This document shows, piece after piece, positions 57,021 through 64,000 of a stretch of DNA of 64,000 nt. Numbering within the stretch: position 1 is the stretch's first letter; each line of letters begins with the position of its first letter. The stretch covers positions 124,001 through 188,000 of the forward strand of contig NZ_FNUR01000002.1 in assembly GCF_900108105.1 (NCBI RefSeq), in the 5' to 3' direction. Position numbers and translations under genes: made by a program. Under the pieces are notes generated by a model. It searched no databases. It saw only the letters and a list, made by a program, of their open reading frames with translations, and had not been told where the DNA came from. The stretch comes from Butyrivibrio sp. Su6 (GTDB lineage Bacteria; Bacillota; Clostridia; Lachnospirales; Lachnospiraceae).

Positions 57021-57030
57021 ATAGTATAAT
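57021..57030 (+). promoter_or_regulatory. Promoter -10 of the YhaO/YhaN operon
   Basis: TATAAT at 57025-57030 with an A/T-rich upstream region; no strong -35. SD AAGGAG lies before ATG 57094. The remainder of 56821-57093 shows no gene. Confidence 0.5.
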
Positions 57031-57093
57031 AACTGTATTGGGTAAATTAAAGTTATTAGTAGCCATAAATGATGCTTTGGCAAGGAGAAATCA

Positions 57094-58209
57094 ATGAGAA
57101 TAATACACTGTGCTGATATCCATCTAGATTCTCAAATGACAGCGAATTTAGATAAGGAAAAGGCAAAAGAGAGAAAACATGAGATATTGGATACATTCTT
57201 GAGAATGGTTGAGTATGCTGGAAATAATAATGTTGATGCAATTATTATCGCTGGAGATTTATTTGATACTAAGACGTTTTCTGCTGGTGCACGCAATAGT
57301 GTTATAGATTCAATAGCATCTCATCCAAATATCGATTTTTATTATCTTAAGGGTAACCATGGAGGCGGTGATCGATTTATTGAAGCTATTAAGGAAGTGC
57401 CAGACAATCTATATTTGTTCGCCGATAATTGGAAAAGATATAATCTCTATGAAAATGAAGGAAAAAGAATTACGCTTTCTGGAATAGAGCTTGGCGATGA
57501 TAATGTGAGTACGGTGTACTCTTCACTATTACTGGATCCAAGAGATTTTAATATTGTTACTATGCATGGGCAGATAACAACGTATCAGGTCAAGAATTCT
57601 TCAGATAACATAAGTTTGTCTGATCTGAGAAATAAAAATATCAATTATCTTGCTCTTGGACATGTGCATGAATATCAGGAGGGAGAGTTACCGCCAAGAG
57701 GAAAATATTGCTACAGCGGTTGCCTTGAAGGAAGAGGATTCGATGAATGTGGCAAGCATGGCTTTGTGTTGCTAGATATAAATGAAGATGATTTTACATG
57801 CAAGACTGAATTTGTAGATTTTGCAAATAGACACCTATATGAAATTCCTGTTGATATTTCTGATTGCAAAACCAATACCGATATTAAAAGAAAAATTGAT
57901 GCGGCTATAGGATTACAGAAATCTGAGACAAAAGATTTATTAAAAATTGTACTGACCGGTGATATTGATGTTGATTGTGAAAAGAATACAGAGTATCTTG
58001 CCAAAATCTTGATGGAAGGCTTTTATTTTGCAAAGGTTAATGATAAGACCAAAATTGCAGTTGACTATAACGATTATGAGCTTGATGCTTCGCTTAAAGG
58101 TGAGTTTGTAAGAATTGTAAAAGCTGATGAATCACTTAGCGAAGAGGAAAAAGCAGAGATAATACGTTGTGGATTTCAAGCACTTAACGGAGAGGATATT
58201 GAACTATGA
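57094..58209 (+). CDS. YhaO/SbcD-like DNA repair metallophosphoesterase
   Basis: 371 aa. Mre11/SbcD nuclease motifs: HCADIHLDS, IAGDLFDTK, YLKGNHGGGD (GNHG rather than GNHD), TMHGQI and LGHVHEYQEG. A C-terminal cap spans about 245-371. It overlaps the next gene by four bases. The two products likely form an SbcCD-like complex of the YhaO/YhaN subtype. The altered GNHD motif may change nuclease activity. Confidence 0.9.
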   Translation: MRIIHCADIHLDSQMTANLDKEKAKERKHEILDTFLRMVEYAGNNNVDAIIIAGDLFDTKTFSAGARNSVIDSIASHPNIDFYYLKGNHGGGDRFIEAIKEVPDNLYLFADNWKRYNLYENEGKRITLSGIELGDDNVSTVYSSLLLDPRDFNIVTMHGQITTYQVKNSSDNISLSDLRNKNINYLALGHVHEYQEGELPPRGKYCYSGCLEGRGFDECGKHGFVLLDINEDDFTCKTEFVDFANRHLYEIPVDISDCKTNTDIKRKIDAAIGLQKSETKDLLKIVLTGDIDVDCEKNTEYLAKILMEGFYFAKVNDKTKIAVDYNDYELDASLKGEFVRIVKADESLSEEEKAEIIRCGFQALNGEDIEL

Positions 58210-60848
58210 AATTGGTTAGCTGTCATATAGAGAATTTTGGTAAGCTTCAAAATTATGATTATTCATTTGGCGATGAAAAAAGCATAATACACGAAGATAA
58301 TGGTTGGGGCAAAAGCACATTTGCCACATTTATTCGTGTTATGTTCTTTGGCTTTATTGGAGAAAATAAGAGAAATATCACAGAAAATGAAAGAAAAAGA
58401 TTTAAGCCATGGCAGATGGGAACATATGGTGGAAATGTAGTGTTTTCAGTAAATGGTAAAGAGTACCGCATGGAAAGACGCTTTGGCGAGAAAAAATCTG
58501 GTTCTGATGAATTTGCTTTATATGATAATACGACTAACCTGAAGTCGGATGATTATTCAAGCAATATTGGAGAGGAATTATTTGGTATTGACCTAGAATC
58601 ATTCATGAGAACAGTTTTTATCGCGCAGCAGGATTGCGGTACTGAAGTTACGCCAAGTATTAGTGCAAAGATAGGTAATGTCTCTGATCAGACTGCTGAT
58701 ATGGGTAATTATGATGTTGTTCAAAATACTTTGAAGGATGAGATGAACAAACTTTCTCCGGAAAGAGCTACAGGTAAGCTCAGCAAGATGAATATGAGAA
58801 TTTCTGAGCTTAGAGAAGTGGTAAGGAATAAGGAATATTATATTAATAACCTTACGGAGCTTGGGAAGAAGCTTGAGGAACAGGTAGATGCCAAAGAAAA
58901 GAAACAAGAAGAGCAGAAGGATATTCAGAAGGAACTGGAACGTGTATCTGCTTTAAAGGATTCTCAAGCTGGAGCGGAGAAATATAAAGAATTATGCGAA
59001 CAGGAAGCTGATGCCAAGCAGAAATATGAAAATGCCAAAGCATTCTTTCCGAAGGATGTTCCTGAAAAGACAAATATTGATATTGTAGTTAAGCGATGCG
59101 ATGAATATGAAGATTTACTTCAGACAATAAAGAATTTCTCATTGTCAGATGATGAAAGTAGGAGCTTTTCTGCTTTGAAGGTGGCTTTTAGCGCTGGTGT
59201 TCCGGATGAGAGTAAACTTAATGATATAGAAGAAAGCATAGACAAGTTGTCAGAACTTGAGTCGGAACGGGATGCATGTTTACTTTCTGATCCAGAAAGA
59301 ATAAAACTTGATGATGCAGAAAAACTCTTTGAACATTACAGACCTTCTATGGATGAAGTTGATGGGCTTATTAATGATTGGGGAGAGAGAAAGAGTAAAA
59401 AAGAGGTACTGTCTTCCAAGAGGCTTAATGCGGAATTATTTAAAAATGCAAATTCTGCTAATAGTAGTATGGGATCATCAAATAAAACATTAGGAATTAT
59501 CATTATTGTAGTTGGAATAATTGCTACACTTTGCGGAATTGTAACCATAGTGTCAGTAAAGAGTAATGCTTTAGGAGCAGGTATTGCTGTTGCCGGGATT
59601 GTTCTGGCTATTGTAGGCACAACGCTATCATTTAGGAAAAATAATGAAAATCTAGATAATAATAATTCCACATATAATAAAATGCTTGACGAAATATCAA
59701 GAGATGAAGTGTTTATCCAGAGAGTTGAGCAAGTCTGTAAAGATATGTTTGATAAGCTTGGTTTACAGTACAATGAGTATGATGTGCCTACAGAGCTGAA
59801 TCGCATCAGAAACCTGATCAGGGACTACGACGAGCTTTTTGACAGGGACCAGAAGGGGAATTCTCCTGAAAGAGAGAAAGAAATGAAAACTCTTGTGGAC
59901 ACAATCACAGGTTTCTTGAAGGAATATCATCAAGATATTCTAGGCGCGGATTATCAAAAGGCTCTTTACCAATTAAAGAATAATGCTTCAGATTATATAA
60001 GAATTAAAGCTAAACAGGATAAAGTACTGAGTGCATCTGAGGAAAGCACTGCCATTGAAAATGAAGTAAAGAATTATTTGATGTCACTTGGCTTTGAACC
60101 TGAAGAAGAGCTTAAAAAACAGCTTTCTACGATAAATGAAAAGCTTATTAGTTTGAACTATTTAAATGAGGGACTTAAAAATATAACTGGCAGGAAGGAG
60201 AAATTCGAGAAGGATAACGATGTTACTAAGTTCATTGATAGTGCTGACGTAGCAGAGGTAGCTTCTCTGGAGGAATTGAATAAATCTTTCAATGAGCTGA
60301 AAGAACAGATTGATAGTATAGCTGACATTGAAGATAGCTTTAGGGAGCAGATGGATGAAGCTGCTCAAGAACTGGAAGCTTTAGAAAATGATGAGGCTGA
60401 ACTTGAAAGGTTGCAAGAGAATTATGAGACTGATATGAGAAAGTATCAGATTATCGGAAAAACAAGAGAATATCTTGAAAAAGCTAAGTATAATTTTTCT
60501 TGTAAATACATGGATGACATTAAGGATTCATTTGAAAAATATCATAATATTATTTCTGACAGTGACGAGAAATATGAGCTAGATGCTAATCTGAACATTC
60601 AGTTGAAGGAAAAAGGAAGTTTGCATGAACTGGCATACTTGAGTGAAGGATATAAGGACCTTGTTGGACTCTGTAGAAGAATGGCAATGGTGGATGCAAT
60701 GTACGATCAGGAAAAGCCGTTCCTAATTTTTGATGATCCATTTGTAAATTTAGATGAGAGTCGACTTGCCGGAGCTATGAATTTCCTTGATGATTTGGCT
60801 AAAGATTATCAGATAGTCTACTTCGCTTGCCATCAAAGTAGGTGTTAA
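58206..60848 (+). CDS. YhaN/SbcC-like AAA ATPase with internal membrane segments
   Basis: 880 aa. Walker A DNGWGKSTFATFIRVMFFGF (about 32-40). Long coiled coils are interrupted at about 426-478 by two hydrophobic helices (GIIIIVVGIIATLCGIVTIV and IAVAGIVLAIVGTTLSF), as in YhaN. At the C-terminus are the ABC signature YLSEGYKDLVGL and Walker B FLIFDDPFVNLDES. It is an SMC-like DNA repair ATPase, probably membrane-associated, working with YhaO. Confidence 0.9.
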   Translation: MKLVSCHIENFGKLQNYDYSFGDEKSIIHEDNGWGKSTFATFIRVMFFGFIGENKRNITENERKRFKPWQMGTYGGNVVFSVNGKEYRMERRFGEKKSGSDEFALYDNTTNLKSDDYSSNIGEELFGIDLESFMRTVFIAQQDCGTEVTPSISAKIGNVSDQTADMGNYDVVQNTLKDEMNKLSPERATGKLSKMNMRISELREVVRNKEYYINNLTELGKKLEEQVDAKEKKQEEQKDIQKELERVSALKDSQAGAEKYKELCEQEADAKQKYENAKAFFPKDVPEKTNIDIVVKRCDEYEDLLQTIKNFSLSDDESRSFSALKVAFSAGVPDESKLNDIEESIDKLSELESERDACLLSDPERIKLDDAEKLFEHYRPSMDEVDGLINDWGERKSKKEVLSSKRLNAELFKNANSANSSMGSSNKTLGIIIIVVGIIATLCGIVTIVSVKSNALGAGIAVAGIVLAIVGTTLSFRKNNENLDNNNSTYNKMLDEISRDEVFIQRVEQVCKDMFDKLGLQYNEYDVPTELNRIRNLIRDYDELFDRDQKGNSPEREKEMKTLVDTITGFLKEYHQDILGADYQKALYQLKNNASDYIRIKAKQDKVLSASEESTAIENEVKNYLMSLGFEPEEELKKQLSTINEKLISLNYLNEGLKNITGRKEKFEKDNDVTKFIDSADVAEVASLEELNKSFNELKEQIDSIADIEDSFREQMDEAAQELEALENDEAELERLQENYETDMRKYQIIGKTREYLEKAKYNFSCKYMDDIKDSFEKYHNIISDSDEKYELDANLNIQLKEKGSLHELAYLSEGYKDLVGLCRRMAMVDAMYDQEKPFLIFDDPFVNLDESRLAGAMNFLDDLAKDYQIVYFACHQSRC

Positions 60849-60948
60849 CTATTGTGGCAGCTTTGGAAATGTAGACTGTTAGTCTTGAATGAAATGTACA
60901 TAGAAAACTTGTTGGTATTCCACTTTGTATTGGTGATGGATAATAGAA

Positions 60949-61758
60949 ATGAAAATAAAAAAAGTATTTTTATCTGTAATGATATTTGTTGGGATTTCAC
61001 AAATAATGGTGGGGTGTGCCGAGTCTTCTGGAAATACAATTTATGAAGAGGAATTAGTTGATCAAACATATTCAGCTGATGAAAATGATATATATACTTA
61101 TAAATTATCTGATGTAGAGTTAATAACAAAATATGATGATTTATATTCCGATGCATTTAAGAATATGAAAAATGATTTTGAATCAGAAATAGAGTGGAAG
61201 AAAAGTCAAAGTTATGATGTAGATATTGATTATTGCCTTAATGACATTGGATATACATATATTGATTTTGATGACGATGGTTCTTTTGAGTTGATTTTCG
61301 GTTCGATTGAAAAAAAAGAGGATTATTGGTATGGTAATCACTGCTTCAATGAGGCCTATACGTTAGTTGATAGAACGGTAGTGCAAATCTGTGCTGGTGG
61401 TGAAAGGTTTCTTTTTTGGCTTGGAGCTGATGGGGAGATATATAAGATTGGAAGTAGTGGAGCAGCATATTGGGGAGCGTCTAGATTTCACTATGATTCT
61501 TCAAAAACTGTATATGACGGCAGAACGCATTTCTGTGATAAAGGGTTAATAGAGGATGAGTATGTTGGCTATTTATATGATCCTGTTCATATTCTTGGCT
61601 CAACTGAGGGTATTACAAGTGCTTCACAGACCCCAGAATGTCAGATATCTGAAGATGAGATGAATAAACTGACAGATGAATGGCGCTCCAATTATGTAGA
61701 AATAGAGTGGTTGAAGTTTGCTGATTATATTGAGAAATATCCGCAGGTGTTTGAATAA
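60949..61758 (+). CDS. Hypothetical lipoprotein
   Basis: 269 aa. Signal peptide with lipobox IMVGCAES. The domain includes YIDFDDDGSFELIFG, an EF-hand-like loop common in clostridial surface lipoproteins. Aromatic repeats follow (DYWYGNHCFNEAYTLVD, GSSGAAYWGASRFHYDSS). It lies between the YhaN gene and an HNH fragment; function unknown. Confidence 0.75.
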   Translation: MKIKKVFLSVMIFVGISQIMVGCAESSGNTIYEEELVDQTYSADENDIYTYKLSDVELITKYDDLYSDAFKNMKNDFESEIEWKKSQSYDVDIDYCLNDIGYTYIDFDDDGSFELIFGSIEKKEDYWYGNHCFNEAYTLVDRTVVQICAGGERFLFWLGADGEIYKIGSSGAAYWGASRFHYDSSKTVYDGRTHFCDKGLIEDEYVGYLYDPVHILGSTEGITSASQTPECQISEDEMNKLTDEWRSNYVEIEWLKFADYIEKYPQVFE

Positions 61759-61763
61759 AGACT

Positions 61764-61949
61764 ATGATTACTGTATTGACGTCTGGGTTTTGTTGTCAGT
61801 GTGGCAATTCAACTCATGTAGAGCCTAATCTTCTTCTCGAAATTGACCATATTATCCCGATAGCAAAAGGAGGTCTTACAAAGGAAGATAATCTTCAGAC
61901 ACTTTGCTGGAAATGTAACCGCAGCAAAGGAGCAAAGCTTGTTTCATAA
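61764..61949 (+). CDS. Short HNH endonuclease-like ORF, probably a remnant
   Basis: 61 aa with no SD. It consists almost only of an HNH core: CCQCGNS, then LLEIDHIIPIAKGGLTKEDN and LQTLCWKCNRSKGAK. Zinc ligands (two CxxC pairs) and the catalytic His are present. Such cores normally sit at the end of larger proteins, so this is likely a truncated gene; a free-standing mini-HNH is possible. Confidence 0.55.
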   Translation: MITVLTSGFCCQCGNSTHVEPNLLLEIDHIIPIAKGGLTKEDNLQTLCWKCNRSKGAKLVS

Positions 61950-61970
61950 ATAACCAAAAGAAAGATGATA

Positions 61971-62050
61971 AAGCCGCTATGCTTCATATTTTAGGAAACA
62001 TAGCGGCATTGTTTTAGGGAGGACCCTTCGGATATTTTCCGAAGGGGTGT
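61971..62050 (+). ncRNA. Repeated two-hairpin leader element, copy 2
   Basis: Hairpin one: GCCGCTATG (61973-61981) with CATAGCGGC (61999-62007). Conserved core TAGGGAGGACCCT. Hairpin two: CCTTCGG (62025-62031) with CCGAAGG (62039-62045). Copy 1 at 20184 has the same order with CTCTGG/CCAGAG. Both lie upstream of a gene on the same strand, here about 320 bases before the methyltransferase-helicase gene. Confidence 0.5.
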
Positions 62051-62292
62051 GTTATGAAAAAGTATTATTTTGTTTGGGTCAAGAAGTTGTGTTCTTCTTG
62101 ATGGTTTTATATTATGACTTGTACTTTAACTGAAATTAAAAATGTTGTAAAAGAATTATGAAGCGAGATAAGCGTAACTGCTAAGAAATATTAAAAAATG
62201 TAGTATACTGATTGGATTCAGATTGAAGTATTGTTTTTTTATTAAATCATCGCGATTAAGAATAATTAGTAATGATATAATGTTATAATTAC

Positions 62293-62322
62293 AAAAGGGG
62301 AGCTTTGCTCCCCTTTTGTTTT
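62293..62322 (+). terminator. Strong intrinsic terminator
   Basis: AAAAGGGGAGC pairs with GCTCCCCTTTT around a 3-nt loop. It ends just 48 bases before the final gene. If the leader element at 61971 is transcribed with that gene, this stem would act as an attenuator. Confidence 0.85.
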
Positions 62323-62369
62323 CCTAAAAAGTGGAGTTAATAACTACCTGAAAGGAACGCTGCAGGGTT

Positions 62370-64000
62370 ATGGCAAATCAAAATATCGATTATTATAACA
62401 ATAATGCTGATTTCTATTTTGAAAAAACAATCAATATTGATATGTCTGTTGCCAGAGGAAGGTTTTTAGACTACTTACCTGAAGGCGGAAAAATTCTTGA
62501 CGCAGGTTGTGGAAGTGGTAGGGATAGTAAGGCGTTCCTGGAAGCGGATTATAAAGTGGAGGCTTTTGATGCCTCTATAGAAATGTGCAAAAAGGCATCT
62601 CAGTATGTAGGGATAGAAGTGCGTAATCTCAGATTTGATGAGATTTCTTATGATGAAGAATTTGATGGTATATGGGCATGCGCATCGCTTCATCATGTTG
62701 CAAATGATGAATTGCCAGCAGTTTTAACAAAGATGAACAAGGCGTTGAAAGTTGGAGGAGCAATATTTGCGTCATTTAAGAATGGAAATGGTGTAATTAC
62801 TAGTGATGGTAGAGAATATAGTGATTATACTCGCGAGAGCTTAAAGGCATTGTTCAAAAAAGCAGGTTTTTCTGTTGTGAGTATTTGGGGTGGGGACTCT
62901 TCAAAATCAGATAAGTATATTGGGGAGTGGCTCATTATCATTGGAACAAAGATCGCTGGCGATAAAGAACACAGTTACAAACTAACAATAGATCAAGAAC
63001 GCGCGTTAAAAGTAATGAGATCAGGAAGAAATGTTTTTCTTTCAGGAGCAGCGGGTACCGGAAAATCTTTTTTGATAAATGAGTACTTAAAAGAAAACAA
63101 AGATAAGAATGTTTTGCTTTGTGCTCCAACAGGCTTAGCTGCAGTAAATATTGGAGGAGTAACTCTTAATAGATTGTTTTATGTTCCTACTGAAATAACC
63201 GAGCCTGGCAGTTATACCAAGAGCCCTAGTATGGCGGTGAAGCAGGCAGATATCATCATTATAGATGAGATAAGCATGTGCAGAATTGATACTTTTGAAT
63301 ATATCATTCGTACATTGCATGATATCTATAAACAGAAAAAGGAAACTAATGATAGTGCTCATATAAGAAAACAGGTAATCGTGGTTGGTGACTTTTATCA
63401 ACTGCCACCAGTTCTGAAAAAGGAGAAAGAAAAGGAATTCGAAGAAAAATGGGGGATAAAAAGAGGCGAGGATCTCTTTGCTTATAATTCTACTCTTTGG
63501 GAGGACATGCTTTTTGCTAATATCATTTTGAAGGCGCAGGTAAGACAAAGTAACGATTTGGAGTATTTGGAAAACCTAAACAAAATAAGAGTTGGAGATT
63601 CAAGTGGTATTGAATGGTTTAATACGCATGTACAGAGAACACCGATTCCTGACGCGGTTTACATATGCGGAACAAATGCAGAAGCTGACAGTATAAACCA
63701 AAGCGAAGGTGAAAAGCTTACCGGAGAGTATATAGTTTATAGCGCTGTAATAGAAGGCAAAGCAAGTTTAACAGAGTTTTCTGGTATTCAGGAACTGAAG
63801 CTAAAATGCGGAATGAGAGTAATGACTATATTAAATAATGGTGATGAATACCAAAATGGTTCGTTAGGTCAGATAACCGCGTTAGATGAGGATTGTATTG
63901 GAATAAAACTATTTAATGGGAAAGAAGTGATTGTAAAGCAACATACCTGGGAAACATATGACTACGTAGTAAAGGAAGATAAGGTTGAAAAAGTACTGAT
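62370..64000 (+). CDS. SAM methyltransferase fused to PIF1-like helicase (runs off window)
   Basis: At least 543 aa, open to the window end. Residues 1-190 are a class I methyltransferase: ILDAGCGSGRDSKAFLEADY, VEAFDASIEMCKKAS, ACASLHHV and KVGGAIFASFK. From about 205 a PIF1-like helicase follows in the same frame: FLSGAAGTGKSFLINEYL (Walker A), CAPTGLAAVNIGGVTLNRLF (Ia), IIIDEISMCRID (Walker B), VVGDFYQLPPVL (III) and KAQVRQSNDLEYLENLNKIR. I verified that codon phase is continuous across the join. GAAAGG lies 14 bases before ATG. The fusion could modify a nucleic acid while unwinding it, or could be a chance in-frame joining of two genes. Confidence 0.88.
   Translation, partial: MANQNIDYYNNNADFYFEKTINIDMSVARGRFLDYLPEGGKILDAGCGSGRDSKAFLEADYKVEAFDASIEMCKKASQYVGIEVRNLRFDEISYDEEFDGIWACASLHHVANDELPAVLTKMNKALKVGGAIFASFKNGNGVITSDGREYSDYTRESLKALFKKAGFSVVSIWGGDSSKSDKYIGEWLIIIGTKIAGDKEHSYKLTIDQERALKVMRSGRNVFLSGAAGTGKSFLINEYLKENKDKNVLLCAPTGLAAVNIGGVTLNRLFYVPTEITEPGSYTKSPSMAVKQADIIIIDEISMCRIDTFEYIIRTLHDIYKQKKETNDSAHIRKQVIVVGDFYQLPPVLKKEKEKEFEEKWGIKRGEDLFAYNSTLWEDMLFANIILKAQVRQSNDLEYLENLNKIRVGDSSGIEWFNTHVQRTPIPDAVYICGTNAEADSINQSEGEKLTGEYIVYSAVIEGKASLTEFSGIQELKLKCGMRVMTILNNGDEYQNGSLGQITALDEDCIGIKLFNGKEVIVKQHTWETYDYVVKEDKVEKVL

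Noticed and set aside
61764..61949. Complete HNH homing endonuclease
   Set aside because: Only the HNH core is present, with no DNA-binding region and no SD.

Overview
The window looks like accessory DNA from a low-GC, obligately anaerobic Lachnospiraceae bacterium, most plausibly Butyrivibrio or Pseudobutyrivibrio. This is inferred from protein style, the GH3 enzyme with reversed domain order, GGAGG ribosome binding sites and A/T-rich intergenic DNA. No rRNA, replication origin or core housekeeping operon is present. Many short gene remnants, paralogous blocks, toxin-antitoxin genes and a tyrosine integrase suggest a genomic island, chromid or megaplasmid that is still being rearranged.

Layout: 0-3.2 kb holds a repeat array, a PD-(D/E)XK nuclease-like protein, a small HTH protein, a tyrosine integrase and a tipA remnant. 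3.3-7.0 kb holds two cyclic-di-GMP proteins: a periplasmic-sensor EAL protein with a degenerate GGDEF, and a PAS-PAS-GGDEF cyclase. 7.1-15.5 kb is mosaic: a six-unit repeat array, a Nudix hydrolase, an AlkZ-related protein, a three-gene HTH/AAA ATPase/TOPRIM operon resembling split-OLD or PARIS-type defence, GNAT and DUF523 sequences, and several unknown genes. 15.6-19.1 kb is an RNA-centred module: six tRNA genes (Leu, Glu, Glu, Tyr, Ser, Gln) with two small HTH genes, then a metallophosphoesterase and an RNA ligase. 19.2-29.3 kb holds a HigBA-type pair, a MerR/TipAS regulator with its operator, a LysR-controlled redox operon, an ECF S component, a methyltransferase, a DUF4143 ATPase and a CrcB fluoride channel. 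29.3-39.7 kb holds small enzymes (methyltransferases, GNATs, flavoproteins), a MarR/acetyltransferase pair with a clear operator, tandem Cys-rich proteins, two repeat arrays and a second Nudix copy. 39.8-48.2 kb is a tight six-gene operon: GH3, membrane protein, GH2, GtrA-like protein, LytTR response regulator and GHKL histidine kinase. 48.2-56.7 kb holds an 85-bp-period repeat array, a Panacea/SocA-type toxin-antitoxin pair, an AbiEi-like antitoxin whose toxin gene is truncated, lipoproteins, a second DUF4143 ATPase, an inositol-phosphatase family enzyme and duplicated gene ends. 57.1-64.0 kb holds a YhaO/YhaN (SbcD/SbcC-like) pair, a lipoprotein, an HNH fragment and a gene running off the window that fuses a SAM methyltransferase to a PIF1-like helicase.

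The most distinctive non-coding signal is a family of 39-nt inverted-repeat units: TACGGATAA, 21 nt, TTATCCGTA. There are 19 complete copies in five arrays. Four arrays have a strict 75-bp period and one has a strict 85-bp period. The arms are invariant while the sequence between them varies. A second repeated signal is a two-hairpin leader element at 20.2 kb and 62.0 kb whose second hairpin changes with pairing preserved. Several loci are chimeras of sequence found elsewhere in the window, including one deletion that can be traced to a 7-bp direct repeat.

All functional calls rest on motif recognition by eye; no database search was possible.
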